From Nitrospina sp. (GTDB lineage Bacteria; Nitrospinota; Nitrospinia; Nitrospinales; VA-1), in NCBI GenBank assembly GCA_018653085.1, contig JABIAY010000073.1, forward strand, positions 1 through 57,603: a stretch of 57,603 nucleotides of DNA. The letters run 5' to 3'. The notes under the pieces were generated by a model. The model saw only the letters and a program-made list of their open reading frames with translations. It was not told the origin of the DNA and made no database searches. The number at the start of each line of letters is the position of its first letter. Positions within the stretch are counted from its first letter, which is position 1. The position numbers were made by a program, and so were the translations under genes. Positions 27,221 to 36,382 of this stretch are shown here, one piece after another.

Positions 27221-27889
27221 ATGGCCAAAGCCCCTAAAGTCAGTCGAAAAAATTTATTGAAAGAGCCCGATCAGTTTTTATCCGGTTCTGAAAAAGCTAT
27301 GCTCTATTATACCGATAATCGGGCTACTGTTCTTGGTGGTATTGCCATTCTCCTCATTGCCCTTTCTTCTTTTTTTGGTTTCAAATATTATCAGGAAACC
27401 CAGACGCTAGGAAATGAAGCGCTCTATTTTGATATGGAAAAGGCAGTCGAAAAAGACAGCACCTCGGTTGCTGAAGCGAAAGCAATCTGGGGGAAAATAG
27501 GGAATGGACTTCAAAAAGAACGGGCTTCGTTGTTATTGGCTGATATCCATTTCCAGAATCAGGAGTTTGGTGAAGCAGAAAAGCTTTATTCAACGGTGAT
27601 GAGCAATTCATCTGCAGGACAAATCAATTACCAAATGGCACAGCTTGGGTTGGCGCACAGCTATGAGTCTGGAAAAGATTATAAAAAGGCCATTGGGTTG
27701 TTCAAATCGATAATTGACGCGAGCACTGCTTTTCCCTTGTTTGAGGTGTATTGGAGTCTTTCAAGATGCTACGAGTTGGATAACGATGGTTCCAACGCAT
27801 TACTGATTTTGAGAGAAATGCAGATTAAATTTTCCGAGAACCCGCAAGTGGATAAAATAGAACGCCGCATCAAACAGCTTTCTGCCTGA
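27221..27889 (+). CDS. Membrane-anchored TPR protein, YfgM-like
   Basis: A 222-residue protein with a cytoplasmic N-terminus, one membrane helix (VLGGIAILLIALSSFFGFKYY, residues about 38-57) and a periplasmic TPR region (EAEKLYSTVMSNSSAGQINY, KDYKKAIGLFKSIIDAS). The layout matches YfgM/ancillary SecYEG translocon TPR proteins, but the similarity is architectural, so the role is uncertain. It precedes an M48 protease gene by about 50 bases. Confidence 0.7.
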   Translation: MAKAPKVSRKNLLKEPDQFLSGSEKAMLYYTDNRATVLGGIAILLIALSSFFGFKYYQETQTLGNEALYFDMEKAVEKDSTSVAEAKAIWGKIGNGLQKERASLLLADIHFQNQEFGEAEKLYSTVMSNSSAGQINYQMAQLGLAHSYESGKDYKKAIGLFKSIIDASTAFPLFEVYWSLSRCYELDNDGSNALLILREMQIKFSENPQVDKIERRIKQLSA

Positions 27890-27942
27890 TAGCTCGGCTA
27901 GACGGGCTATTGTGCTGGCCAGCGGGGTTCTCCGCTAACTTT

Positions 27943-29034
27943 ATGCCAAAAATATCTAAATATTTCGTACTTGTTTTACCGTTCTTTCTGGTTCTCCTCG
28001 TTTTATTTCCTCCGGCTATCAGCCATTCCGTACCCTTCATATCTCAGGAAACAGAAATGGCCATGGGCAAAGGTGCCGATGAACAGATTTCCAGACAATA
28101 TGGAATTTATCAGGATAAAGAACTCCAGATCTACGTCAACAGAATAGGTCAAAATCTGGTATCCCGACTTTCGGACAAGGTTTTTCCACGTTACTATTTT
28201 CGTATTGTAGATAGCTCAGAGATCAATGCGTTTGCTTTGCCGGGAGGTTATGTATATGTGACCCTGGGGCTGTTGGCTCTGGTAAACAGTGAGGCAGAAC
28301 TTGCAGGGGTTTTAGGTCATGAAATCGGGCATATTATATTTCATCATGGTGCCAAGCAGATGATACGCAGCATAGGCTCGACGATCTTTGCTTTGGGTGG
28401 GGCTATTGCGAGTCCTAAGAATGCGGGCCAATGGCTTACGGTCAGTACTGCCATGTTTCAGCAGATTAATCTGGGCTATGGTCGGGAAGCGGAAATTGAG
28501 TCGGATCAACAGGGAATATTGAACAGCAGGGAAGCAGGGTACAGTCCGTTTGGCATGTCCCATTTCCTTAAAGGCCTGAGACGCAAGGAAATCATGTCCG
28601 GTCAATCCTATCACGCCTTTCAGGCGTCCCATCCGGAAACCCGTGAACGAATCGTCAAAGCCCATCTCATGGCCGGACGCATGACCCGCGAAGCGGAAAG
28701 TGTTAACAGTTACCGGGATCGATATTTAAACATGATCCGCGGTTTGAAATTTGAAGGACAAAAAAACGCCGGGGACAAAAAACGTTACAAACCAAAATAC
28801 ATTGATTATTACGAGGTTCAGAAGGGGGACACTTTCCAGAGCATTGCGGCAAAAGAGCTGGGTGACAAGAGAAAAGATCTGGGCATATCGGTTCTCAATG
28901 GTCGAAGGGAGGCCAGCCAGCCTCAACCCGGTGAGTTATTGAAGATCGTGCGTAACGGCAAATTCAAAAAAGACAAACACCTTTATATCGATCCTGCCAT
29001 TAACCCTGCCTTGGGTTTGAATCCGGCGCACTAA
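27943..29034 (+). CDS. M48-family periplasmic metalloprotease with LysM-like tail
   Basis: A zinc protease of the BepA/LoiP type for envelope quality control. After a signal peptide (FVLVLPFFLVLLVLFP) it shows ALPGGYVYVTLGLL, the zinc motif GHEIGHIIFHHG and the third ligand region EIESDQQGI. The last 90 residues form a LysM-like wall-binding domain (YYEVQKGDTFQSIAAKELGD). I prefer the ATG at 27943. A TTG at 27910 would add 11 residues, but it lies next to a hairpin (AGCGG-GGTTCT-CCGCT). No strong ribosome-binding site is seen, so expression may be coupled to the gene before. Confidence 0.88.
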   Translation: MPKISKYFVLVLPFFLVLLVLFPPAISHSVPFISQETEMAMGKGADEQISRQYGIYQDKELQIYVNRIGQNLVSRLSDKVFPRYYFRIVDSSEINAFALPGGYVYVTLGLLALVNSEAELAGVLGHEIGHIIFHHGAKQMIRSIGSTIFALGGAIASPKNAGQWLTVSTAMFQQINLGYGREAEIESDQQGILNSREAGYSPFGMSHFLKGLRRKEIMSGQSYHAFQASHPETRERIVKAHLMAGRMTREAESVNSYRDRYLNMIRGLKFEGQKNAGDKKRYKPKYIDYYEVQKGDTFQSIAAKELGDKRKDLGISVLNGRREASQPQPGELLKIVRNGKFKKDKHLYIDPAINPALGLNPAH

Positions 29035-29051
29035 AAAAATAGCGCATAATT

Positions 29052-29231
29052 TTGGAAGACTTACTCCTCAATAAAACGCATACCATTCATCTCAAGCCAG
29101 AAGGTGAAATCTGTAACCGGCTGAAACAGGGAACCCGCGTCAAAGTGATAAAAAGAAAAGGCGACTGGGCCCACATCACCTGGCGAAGCGGTAAAAAGAA
29201 AGGCTGGATTCATCAGCCCTCTGGCGAGTGA
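29052..29231 (+). CDS. Possible small SH3-like domain protein
   Basis: A 59-codon ORF with TTG start lies between the M48 protease and a terminator. Its sequence reads like a compact bacterial SH3 domain: ICNRLKQGTRVKVIKRKGDW followed by AHITWRSGKKKGWIHQ. Codon use is sensible and the stop falls just before the terminator. No ATG or clear ribosome-binding site is present, and no signal peptide. It may be the detached remainder of a longer envelope protein. Confidence 0.45.
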   Translation: MEDLLLNKTHTIHLKPEGEICNRLKQGTRVKVIKRKGDWAHITWRSGKKKGWIHQPSGE

Positions 29232-29263
29232 GACAATTAGCAATTGCTTTATTTGGCAAATAA

Positions 29264-29295
29264 AAAACCCCGGACGGGTGACCGTCCGGGGTTTT
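29264..29295. terminator. Strong bidirectional rho-independent terminator
   Basis: A perfect 14-bp stem AAAACCCCGGACGG with loop GTGA and its exact complement ends in TTTT on both strands. It separates the rightward protease unit from the leftward aconitase gene and can stop both. Confidence 0.9.
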
Positions 29296-29314
29296 ATTTA
29301 TTGAGTTAAAGCTT

Positions 29315-31567
29315 TTATGCCGTCAAAGAGTTGAGGCATGATCCATGCTTGAACCAATTAATCTCTTTATCGTTGAGAGTGTGGTTGACCTGAACAGAAT
29401 CGCTGGACCCATCTTCGTGCTTGATCGTCATGGTGACCGCTTTTCCCGGAGCCAGTTGATCCAGACCTTCATAACTGATCCGGTCTTTGGCTTGGATCTT
29501 ATCGTAGTCGGCTTTATCTGCAAACGTGAAGGGCAGGACGGCCTGCTTCTTCAGATTGGCCTCAAAGATTCGAGCGTAAGAATTAGCTACAAACGCGCGG
29601 CATCCCATATGGCGTGGTTCCATTGCCGCATGCTCACGACTGGAACCCTCGCCGACATTTTCATCGGCAAACGCGACCCAACCCAAGCCCTGGTCTCTCA
29701 GGTTACGAGCGATTTTATTGAGCTCCTGGTTTTCTTCCCCGGTTACCGGGTTGTTGCCTGAGCCGGTTTCTGGATGGAAAGCGTTGGTGGCTCCCAGGAA
29801 CATATTGTTGCTGATATTATCCAGATGCCCACGGAACTTGAGCCAGGGGCCCGCCTGGGAAATATGGTCGGTTGTACATTTCCCTTTGGCCTTGAACAAT
29901 ACCGGAAGGTCTTGATAGTCCTTAGCCGGATCCTGTTTTGCGAAGGGCTCGAGAAACGAAAGTCGTTCGCTGGTCGGACTGATGACGACTTCTCCCGACA
30001 TGGTCGGGACTTCATAACCTGCATCCTGCGGGGTATAACCGTTGGGCGGAAGAACTTCTCCGGCTGGCGGTTGGAATTTGAAGTCGTTGCCGTCCTTGTC
30101 CTTCAAGCTGTCGGTCAGCGGATTGAACTTCATCGAACCGCCAAACGCCATCGCTACCACTAGTTCAGGACTGCTGATGAATCCCAATGTTTCCGGGTTA
30201 CCATCGTTACGTTTGGCGAAGTTCCGGTTGTAAGAGGTGAGGATACTGTTCTTATCACCTTTTTTCATGTCATCCCGTTTCCACTGCCCGATGCACGGGC
30301 CGCAAGCATTAGCCAGAACCGTGGCTCCAGCATCTTCAAATTCCTGAAGAATGCCGTCACGCTTGATGGTCTGGTAAATGGTTTCCGATCCCGGAGTGAC
30401 CAGTAGACTGGTTTGAGCTTTAATGCCAGCCGCTTTAGCTTGCCGTACGAGACTGACTGAACGGGTCATGTCTTCGTAGCTGGAGTTTGTGCAGGAACCG
30501 ATCAAAGCGGCGGAAAGTTTTTCCGGGTAGCCTTTTTCGTCTACTTCTGCACTCATTGCAGATACTGTCCTACCCAGATCTGGCGTATGCGGACCAACGA
30601 TATGGGGCTCAAGTGTATTCAGATCAATTTCATGAACCTCATCGTAGTATTTTCCAGGATCCGCTTCTACGGAAGCATCAGACCGTAACTGCTCGGCGTA
30701 TTGCTTGCACAGGTCGGCAATGGGTCCGCGATCGGTAGCACGCAGGTACGGGTCCATCATGTCGTCATAACCGAAGGTGGAGGTGGTCGCGCCAATTTCC
30801 GCGCCCATATTGGTGATGGTGCCTTTGCTGGTGGCACTCATGTTTCGGGCTCCTTCGCCAAAATACTCAACGATCTTGCCGGTTCCGCCTTTAACGGTCA
30901 GCATGGTAGCCACTCTGAGGATGACATCCTTGGCGGATGTCCAGCCACTCAATTTTCCGGTTAACTTGATACCAACGAGTTTGGGCATTTTGGTCATGAA
31001 AGGCTGGTTGGTCATCACATCGACTGCATCTGCGCCGCCTACGCCAATAGCGATGGTACCCATACCGCCGGCGTTGGGGGTGTGAGAGTCCGTTCCGACC
31101 ATCATGGTTCCGGGACAGGCATAGTTCTCATAAACCACCTGATGAATGATTCCCGAGCCCGGCTTCCAGAATCCCATGCCGTATTTCATCGCGGCGGAAC
31201 GAAGGAAATCATAGACTTCTTTATTGGTCTCTTCTGCGGCGACAAGGTCTGCCGCGGCTCCCGTTGCGGCCTGGATCAAATGATCACAATGCACAGTCGT
31301 GGGGACAGCTACCTTGGGCATCTTTGCGGACATAAACTGGAGAATAGCCATTTGTGCGGTAGCATCCTGCATCGCCACGCGGTCGGGACTAAGAAAAATA
31401 TTGGAAACACCGCGCTCTAGTTTAGAATAGTCGGTATTGGGATCCATGTGGGTGTAGAGGATTTTTTCAACGACGGTGAGATCCCGGCCCAGGTTCTTGC
31501 GGGCGGCATCACAAATGGTTGCGTAGGACTTAAACAGCTTTTCAATCGGGGCTAATTCCATTAACAT
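29315..31567 (-). CDS. acnA: Aconitate hydratase, mitochondrial type
   Basis: It interconverts citrate and isocitrate in the oxidative or reductive TCA cycle. The 750-residue protein carries IGVGGADAVDVM, the three [4Fe-4S] cysteines in GSCTNSSYEDM and ACGPCIGQW, and a complete C-terminal swivel domain with GEGSSREHAAMEPR. Gene-family naming is loose: it is closest in style to the mitochondrial/ACO2 type rather than AcnA or AcnB of E. coli. AAGGTGA six bases before the ATG supports the start at 31567. It is monocistronic, closed by the terminator at 29264. Confidence 0.92.
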   Translation of the reverse strand: MLMELAPIEKLFKSYATICDAARKNLGRDLTVVEKILYTHMDPNTDYSKLERGVSNIFLSPDRVAMQDATAQMAILQFMSAKMPKVAVPTTVHCDHLIQAATGAAADLVAAEETNKEVYDFLRSAAMKYGMGFWKPGSGIIHQVVYENYACPGTMMVGTDSHTPNAGGMGTIAIGVGGADAVDVMTNQPFMTKMPKLVGIKLTGKLSGWTSAKDVILRVATMLTVKGGTGKIVEYFGEGARNMSATSKGTITNMGAEIGATTSTFGYDDMMDPYLRATDRGPIADLCKQYAEQLRSDASVEADPGKYYDEVHEIDLNTLEPHIVGPHTPDLGRTVSAMSAEVDEKGYPEKLSAALIGSCTNSSYEDMTRSVSLVRQAKAAGIKAQTSLLVTPGSETIYQTIKRDGILQEFEDAGATVLANACGPCIGQWKRDDMKKGDKNSILTSYNRNFAKRNDGNPETLGFISSPELVVAMAFGGSMKFNPLTDSLKDKDGNDFKFQPPAGEVLPPNGYTPQDAGYEVPTMSGEVVISPTSERLSFLEPFAKQDPAKDYQDLPVLFKAKGKCTTDHISQAGPWLKFRGHLDNISNNMFLGATNAFHPETGSGNNPVTGEENQELNKIARNLRDQGLGWVAFADENVGEGSSREHAAMEPRHMGCRAFVANSYARIFEANLKKQAVLPFTFADKADYDKIQAKDRISYEGLDQLAPGKAVTMTIKHEDGSSDSVQVNHTLNDKEINWFKHGSCLNSLTA

Positions 31568-31784
31568 TAGACTTCACCTTATTTTTTAACAGGGTTATAA
31601 ATAAAAGACCCAGCAACACTGCGCTCGGCCAAAATTTCAAAATAAAAAGGCTCTTTCGAGGCGCATATTCTGGCATGAATCTAAACGGATTTCAATTTTT
31701 TTCAAAATGTCGCCCCTATAGATTGACAGCCAAATAAACCTAATGTTTTGTGAATTTAGATGATAACTATAGGTAAAAAACATT

Positions 31785-32537
31785 ATGTCTTCAATTTTTG
31801 ATTCACAGGCTTTTAACGCCAATCTCTTTTTTCCCCGAGGGGATACCGCCCTCACGCCTGACAATTCCGATGAAATTAAAGTGGAAGTGGCACCCGAAAC
31901 GTTCATTCATATTCGTCGGCACCCATCGCCCAAGGCCCGATTCAGTTTATTGTTTTTTCATGGTAATGGGGAAATTGTGTCGGACTACGATAATCTGGCA
32001 GGACATTTTAATGCGATGGGCGCGGAGCTGATTGTTGCCGATTTTCGCGGCTATGGCCAGAGCACAGGCGCACCGACTCTCAGAGCCGCGCTGGAAGATG
32101 TCCATAAAATCTTTGATCACCTTAAATCAAATAATAAGTTTAAGGAAAAAGTCTGTATCATGGGCCGATCCCTGGGCAGTGCGCCGACTCTGGAACTTTG
32201 TGCCAGACGTTCTGATGTAGCCGGTTGTGTTCTGGAAAGTGGTTATGCTGACCCCATTCCGCTGGTAGAGAGGCGGGGATTGAAAGTCGATAACATCACG
32301 CCGGAAGAAAATGCGGTTTTTAATAATAGTCAGAAGATCCGCTCGGTGAAGTGTCCGCTTTTCATCATGCATGGGGCTGACGATTTTCTGATAGCTCCGC
32401 ATGAGGCGAAATTGAATTATGATAATGCCGGGTCAAAATTGAAACATCTTGAAATACTCGAAGGGGTGGGGCACAACGATATGATGATGGCACCAGCCTA
32501 CTTCACCAGCTTAAAACGGTTTTTTGATTCTTTGTAA
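31785..32537 (+). CDS. Alpha/beta hydrolase
   Basis: A 250-residue cytoplasmic hydrolase of the dienelactone/BEM46-like type. The catalytic triad is visible: Ser in MGRSLGSAPTL (nucleophile elbow), Asp in MHGADDFLIAP and His in GVGHNDMM. The oxyanion region is FFHGNGEIVSDY. The substrate is unknown. It is divergent from aconitase and precedes an LRR gene by 12 bases, so the two are probably co-transcribed. Confidence 0.85.
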   Translation: MSSIFDSQAFNANLFFPRGDTALTPDNSDEIKVEVAPETFIHIRRHPSPKARFSLLFFHGNGEIVSDYDNLAGHFNAMGAELIVADFRGYGQSTGAPTLRAALEDVHKIFDHLKSNNKFKEKVCIMGRSLGSAPTLELCARRSDVAGCVLESGYADPIPLVERRGLKVDNITPEENAVFNNSQKIRSVKCPLFIMHGADDFLIAPHEAKLNYDNAGSKLKHLEILEGVGHNDMMMAPAYFTSLKRFFDSL

Positions 32538-32549
32538 CAGGAGTTTATT

Positions 32550-33743
32550 TTGAAAAAATTCTACAACATCGAAGGATTGATTCGGAGCGGATTCAAATTG
32601 AGCCGCGACTACGAAACCCTCGATTTTACTTACGCCAAATTTAATGATGCCGCAGTACAGGAAATGGTCAAATCGCGGTCTGTCAAACAGGTCAAAAGAC
32701 TGACCATCAACGGGAAAAAGCTGACCGCGCTTTCTGCCCGGGCATTGGCCGAATCCGATAAACTGCCTAATCTGGAATCCCTGAAACTGTATAAAAACAA
32801 AATCGGCGATGAAGGCATAAAATGTCTGGCAGAATCCGACAAACTGCCAAACCTTAAATCCCTCAGACTGGCGTGGAATGAGATTGGGCCTGAAGGGACC
32901 CGGCATTTGGCCGAATCCCCAAATATGGAAAATTTGACTTCTCTGGCGTTGTCCGAAAACCGGATCGGTGATGAGGGGTTGAAATACCTGGCTGAGGCCA
33001 AGTCTTTAAGCAGTCTGGAGATCATGGATCTCAGAAAAAACCAGATTACGGATGAGGGGGCTGAGGCTTTGTCTAAAAGTAAATGCCTGCCAAAACTACA
33101 GATGATCGACCTCACTGATAATGTGTTAACGAAAAAGGGTGTTAACGCCCTGGCGGAATTTAAAATCTTCAACCTGATCCGTGCCCGACTCAGTGAGGAT
33201 GGAACCAAACTGGACCTTAGCAATCGAGGCCTCGGGGATGTGGAGTGCAAATGCATTGCCGAATGCGAAGATTTGAAGGACTTGACCCACCTTTACCTGG
33301 AACTAAATAAAATTACAGGACAGGGGATGGCACTTCTTGCGGGCAGTGAATATTTAAAAAACCTCACCCTGCTGTCTCTCGATCGTAACAAAATCGGCGA
33401 CGAAGGTTTTATTCACATTGTAAAATCAGAAGCCCTGCAGAATATTCAGGTGCTGATGGTCGAAAACAATGGCATTACTGATGAAGGCATTAAAGCCCTC
33501 TGTGAAGAGGAGCGTATGCCAAATCTGCTTCGCCTCTATATCGAAGAAAACGATACCACCGAGGAAGGGATTGAACTGCTGGCCGAACCCGAGCACCTGC
33601 AACAGCTTGAGTATCCCGAATTCATCCGCGAAGAAGAAGTAGTAGAAGAGGAAGAGGAAGAAGAAGAATTCGAAGATGTCGAAGACATTGAGGAAGTTGA
33701 GGAAGAAGAAGACCTCGATGAAACCGAATACGAAAACCGCTAG
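32550..33743 (+). CDS. Leucine-rich-repeat protein with an acidic tail
   Basis: A 397-residue protein of RI-type repeats, with units such as LESLKLYKNKIGDEGIKCLAES repeated about every 24-27 residues. The C-terminal 40 residues are almost all Glu and Asp, ending near DLDETEYENR. The start is TTG with CAGGAG about seven bases upstream. No export signal is seen. It belongs to the same family as the 242-residue LRR protein at 3740, but has more repeats and the added tail. A protein-binding role is likely; the partner is unknown. Its stop codon directly abuts a dispersed repeat. Confidence 0.78.
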   Translation: MKKFYNIEGLIRSGFKLSRDYETLDFTYAKFNDAAVQEMVKSRSVKQVKRLTINGKKLTALSARALAESDKLPNLESLKLYKNKIGDEGIKCLAESDKLPNLKSLRLAWNEIGPEGTRHLAESPNMENLTSLALSENRIGDEGLKYLAEAKSLSSLEIMDLRKNQITDEGAEALSKSKCLPKLQMIDLTDNVLTKKGVNALAEFKIFNLIRARLSEDGTKLDLSNRGLGDVECKCIAECEDLKDLTHLYLELNKITGQGMALLAGSEYLKNLTLLSLDRNKIGDEGFIHIVKSEALQNIQVLMVENNGITDEGIKALCEEERMPNLLRLYIEENDTTEEGIELLAEPEHLQQLEYPEFIREEEVVEEEEEEEEFEDVEDIEEVEEEEDLDETEYENR

Positions 33744-33801
33744 CTACTGGGCGTAGGGCCAGTATGCTCACTTTTTCTGGTCAGAAGGAGTTGTCTCGGC
33801 T
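33744..33801 (-). repeat. Dispersed intergenic repeat, copy 3 (inverted)
   Basis: Read on the minus strand it begins AGCCGAGACAACTC and ends GGCCCTACGCCCAGTAG, matching copies 1 and 2 at both ends with a more divergent centre. Flanking bases (GGGGAGGCA before the unit) are shared as well. The repeat starts at the base after the LRR stop codon. Confidence 0.65.
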
Positions 33802-33893
33802 GAAAAAGGCTGTGCCATGCCTCCCCGTTAAGGGCGCAACGAGATTGCTTCGCTTGACGGGCATTGACCCATTCGCTGCAGGGCGTCCCCTGC

Positions 33894-34439
33894 CTACCAG
33901 GAGATGCGCCAGAGTTCTTCGGAGTTTTTCATTTTGAAGATTTCGCTGATTTTTTCGTTGAAGCCCTCGCCTGAGTAGGTTTTGGTGTACTCATCCCCGG
34001 CGGTTTTGTAAGGGTTCCACGACATGACCATCCTTTCGATGAACATTTCTTCCAGCTCAACGTGGGTGATTTTCTGGATGACTTTGGATTCAGAGTCCAC
34101 CAGAATCGCCACCATGCCGTAGTCTTCCTTGGCATACAGGGCTTCGATGAAACCGGGTGTTTCCTTTTCCTGCTGAGCCGGATTGCAGGGAGTCTCCAGC
34201 AACCAGTCTTCACTGCCAATGGCGAATATGGGAATGGAAGGGAACTCCGACTCCGCCACCAGTTTGGCTCGCCACTTCCCGCTAAATGCCTCGATTTGCG
34301 CTTCAGAGGGGTGGGGCAGGGAAGCGATCAGGAGCATATCGCCATTGGGAGAAAAGGAAAGGCCGCCTCCGTGACCCTCAATGGGTAAGGGGCAGGGCTT
34401 GCCTTCTTCGAAACTTATTGATTCGTTCATTTCATTCAT
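33894..34439 (-). CDS. Protein of unknown function
   Basis: I do not recognise this acidic, soluble protein of about 181 residues. It contains GGGLSFSPNGDMLLIASLPHP and ends KNSEELWRISW. The open frame extends 40 codons further up to 34559. I prefer the ATG at 34439 (MNEMNESISFEEG), because the upstream part looks non-coding, although no good ribosome-binding site marks either start. It is divergent from the MBL-fold gene. Confidence 0.55.
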   Translation of the reverse strand: MNEMNESISFEEGKPCPLPIEGHGGGLSFSPNGDMLLIASLPHPSEAQIEAFSGKWRAKLVAESEFPSIPIFAIGSEDWLLETPCNPAQQEKETPGFIEALYAKEDYGMVAILVDSESKVIQKITHVELEEMFIERMVMSWNPYKTAGDEYTKTYSGEGFNEKISEIFKMKNSEELWRISW

Positions 34440-34641
34440 AGCAAATCTTTCAGGACGCCTCTTTAGAAAAGAGCTATTTTGTTGAAGTTGGACGGCATTG
34501 TCAAGCTCATGGTTTATGATGCGTTGGGAATAAAAAAGGTTCAATCCACCTCCATTCATTATACCGGTTGAGTTCTTGCTGTGGTTCGGTTAGTCTTACC
34601 GGCTTAACTCCTTTTAATGAAAAAAGTTATTTGACGTAATT

Positions 34642-36030
34642 ATGATTACTACCATGATTTCCCATGCCTGTCTGGTGATCGAGTCGCGCGGCACCACGTT
34701 GCTGACGGACCCGATATTTTTTGACTATTTGTGGGAAGAATGCAATGTCCAATGCCCGAGCATAGACCTTGATCTGGCAAAGCTGCCCAAGGTGGATATT
34801 TTAAACATCTCGCATCGGCATCAGGATCATTTTGACATCCGCACCCTGGCTTATCTGGCAGGAGATGCTGGCATTCTAGCTCCGGACGCTGTGGTGCTGG
34901 CCCCACGGGATGAGATTCTGCTGGAAGTCCTGGAGAAACTGGAATTTAAAAATATTACTGTAGTGGAGGATTTCAAAGCGCTGGAGATCAAGGGACTGAC
35001 GCTGACCCCCACACCCTCGCTGAACAAGCAGGATTATTTTCCGGAACACGGTCTGCTGGTTCATGACGGGGAAGTGACTCTCTGGAATCAGGTCGATACG
35101 ATCGTCTCACCGGATATGATCAAGTACATGCACCGTTTGTATGGGCAGTTGGATTTCGCTCATGTTCGTTACCTGCCTCTTTTGGAGGGAAACTTTTCGT
35201 TTCACCTTCCTTTAGAGTTGCCGATGGAGGAGGACGACTCTTTCCTCAAAGTTGCAGCAGCCACAAGGCCGAAATTTGCGGTGCCGGGTTCTGCCGGGTT
35301 CAAGTACCGGGATGAGTTTGGCTTCCTGAACCAGTACTCCTTTCCCACCACGCAGGAGCAGTTTTTAAGGGATTTGGCGGATTTTTGCCCGGAGATTAAA
35401 ACCAGCGTGTTTTACCCTAGTGACAGGGCGGTCATTACACCGGGTGGGGTGGAGATGCAAAAAGCCGCTTCGGAATTTGTAAAGATTAGAGTGAACGACG
35501 GACATAAGGTGGAGTTCAAACCTGTGGCCGAGGTGCCACCCATTCGTACCCGGACACAGGATAAAGCGCAACATGAAAAAGAGTGGCAGGCGGTGGTCGA
35601 TTTTATAGAGAATCGCTTCGTGGACCTACTGGTCGAGAAAAAAGCTGTGCGAAGCTGGGTGGATTGGAAGGTGGTCTATCAACTGGAAGTTTTCGGGCAG
35701 GACGGTTCCGAAATATGGTGTCTGGATTTTGCTGGAGAGGATGCGGCTATCATCAAGGGACGTGTTGGGAAAATCAATCTCTATGAAGGTATAGCCTGCT
35801 CTGAACTTTATAGCCTGATCCAGAATGAAACCAGTTGGGACTACGTTGGGATCAATGGACAATATCGCACATTTAAAAATATTTACAGGATTCGGATGGG
35901 AGAGTTTGAACACTGGACCAGAACAGACGATGAATTCCTTCAGCCGTTGACCGAAGTGTTCCCTGCCGGAGCAGAGATGGATCGGGAAAAATTCATGCGG
36001 GACGTTGAGCGTTGGAAAGGCAAGGTTTAA
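34642..36030 (+). CDS. MBL-fold metal-dependent hydrolase
   Basis: Residues 1 to about 290 form a metallo-beta-lactamase fold of the UlaG/CMP-Neu5Ac-hydroxylase-like type. The metal motif is SHRHQDHFD (HxHxDH), preceded by TTLLTDPIFFDYLWEE, and a later PSDRAVITPGG carries likely ligands. The remaining 170 residues, up to 462, form a second domain I cannot name; it may be a ligand-binding domain similar to those in flavodiiron-like or SCP2 proteins. Substrate is unknown. The gene stands alone in front of tRNA-Met. Confidence 0.75.
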   Translation: MITTMISHACLVIESRGTTLLTDPIFFDYLWEECNVQCPSIDLDLAKLPKVDILNISHRHQDHFDIRTLAYLAGDAGILAPDAVVLAPRDEILLEVLEKLEFKNITVVEDFKALEIKGLTLTPTPSLNKQDYFPEHGLLVHDGEVTLWNQVDTIVSPDMIKYMHRLYGQLDFAHVRYLPLLEGNFSFHLPLELPMEEDDSFLKVAAATRPKFAVPGSAGFKYRDEFGFLNQYSFPTTQEQFLRDLADFCPEIKTSVFYPSDRAVITPGGVEMQKAASEFVKIRVNDGHKVEFKPVAEVPPIRTRTQDKAQHEKEWQAVVDFIENRFVDLLVEKKAVRSWVDWKVVYQLEVFGQDGSEIWCLDFAGEDAAIIKGRVGKINLYEGIACSELYSLIQNETSWDYVGINGQYRTFKNIYRIRMGEFEHWTRTDDEFLQPLTEVFPAGAEMDREKFMRDVERWKGKV

Positions 36031-36065
36031 TTCAAGCGATCTGAGGAAGGCCTAATTCGCAGGAA

Positions 36066-36094
36066 TTGACAATGACAGGGCAAGGGAGTAGAAT
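36066..36094 (+). promoter_or_regulatory. Sigma-70 promoter of tRNA-Met
   Basis: TTGACA and TAGAAT are separated by exactly 17 bases. Transcription would begin near 36101, about 33 bases before the tRNA. Confidence 0.75.
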
Positions 36095-36133
36095 CCCAAT
36101 CTTCAAAATAACAAGTAGTTATGAAAATTGCAT

Positions 36134-36210
36134 GGCGGTGTAGCTCAGGTGGTTAGAGCATACGGCTCATATCCGTAGTGTCGGCGGTTCAACTCCGTCC
36201 ACCGCTACCA
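36134..36210 (+). tRNA. tRNA-Met (CAT), elongator type
   Basis: All arms fold: acceptor GGCGGTG/CACCGCT with a G-U end pair, D arm GCTC/GAGC, anticodon stem TACGG/CCGTA around CTCATAT, T arm GGCGG-TTCAACT-CCGTC, and an encoded CCA. The closed first pair and the lack of three G-C pairs next to the anticodon loop argue against initiator tRNA. A lysidine-modified tRNA-Ile2 cannot be excluded from sequence alone. Confidence 0.93.
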
Positions 36211-36221
36211 TTTTAATATAA

Positions 36222-36265
36222 GTAAAAAAAAGGAATTACGGGATTACCCGTAGTTCCTTTTTTTG
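36222..36265 (+). terminator. Terminator after tRNA-Met
   Basis: AAAAAAAGGAATTACGG pairs with CCGTAGTTCCTTTTTTT around GATTAC; a clear rho-independent structure 12 bases beyond the tRNA. Confidence 0.85.
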
Positions 36266-36382
36266 TGGGTTTTCTGTGGGTTTTGTTGATGGCGATAGCT
36301 TGGCGGATATGTGGATTGAGGTGGTATGGCTGTCAGGTGTGATGGTGGGGAGAAAACTTATAAATGGTGCAGAGGAGAATAA

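Noticed and set aside
27890-27942. Further copy of the dispersed repeat before the M48 gene
   Set aside because: Only AGCTCGGCT resembles the left end in inverted form; too short to count. The GTGCTGGCCAG stretch shared with 38880 is also too short.
31723-31728. TTGACA before the alpha/beta hydrolase
   Set aside because: No acceptable -10 hexamer at 16-18 bases; not called as a promoter.
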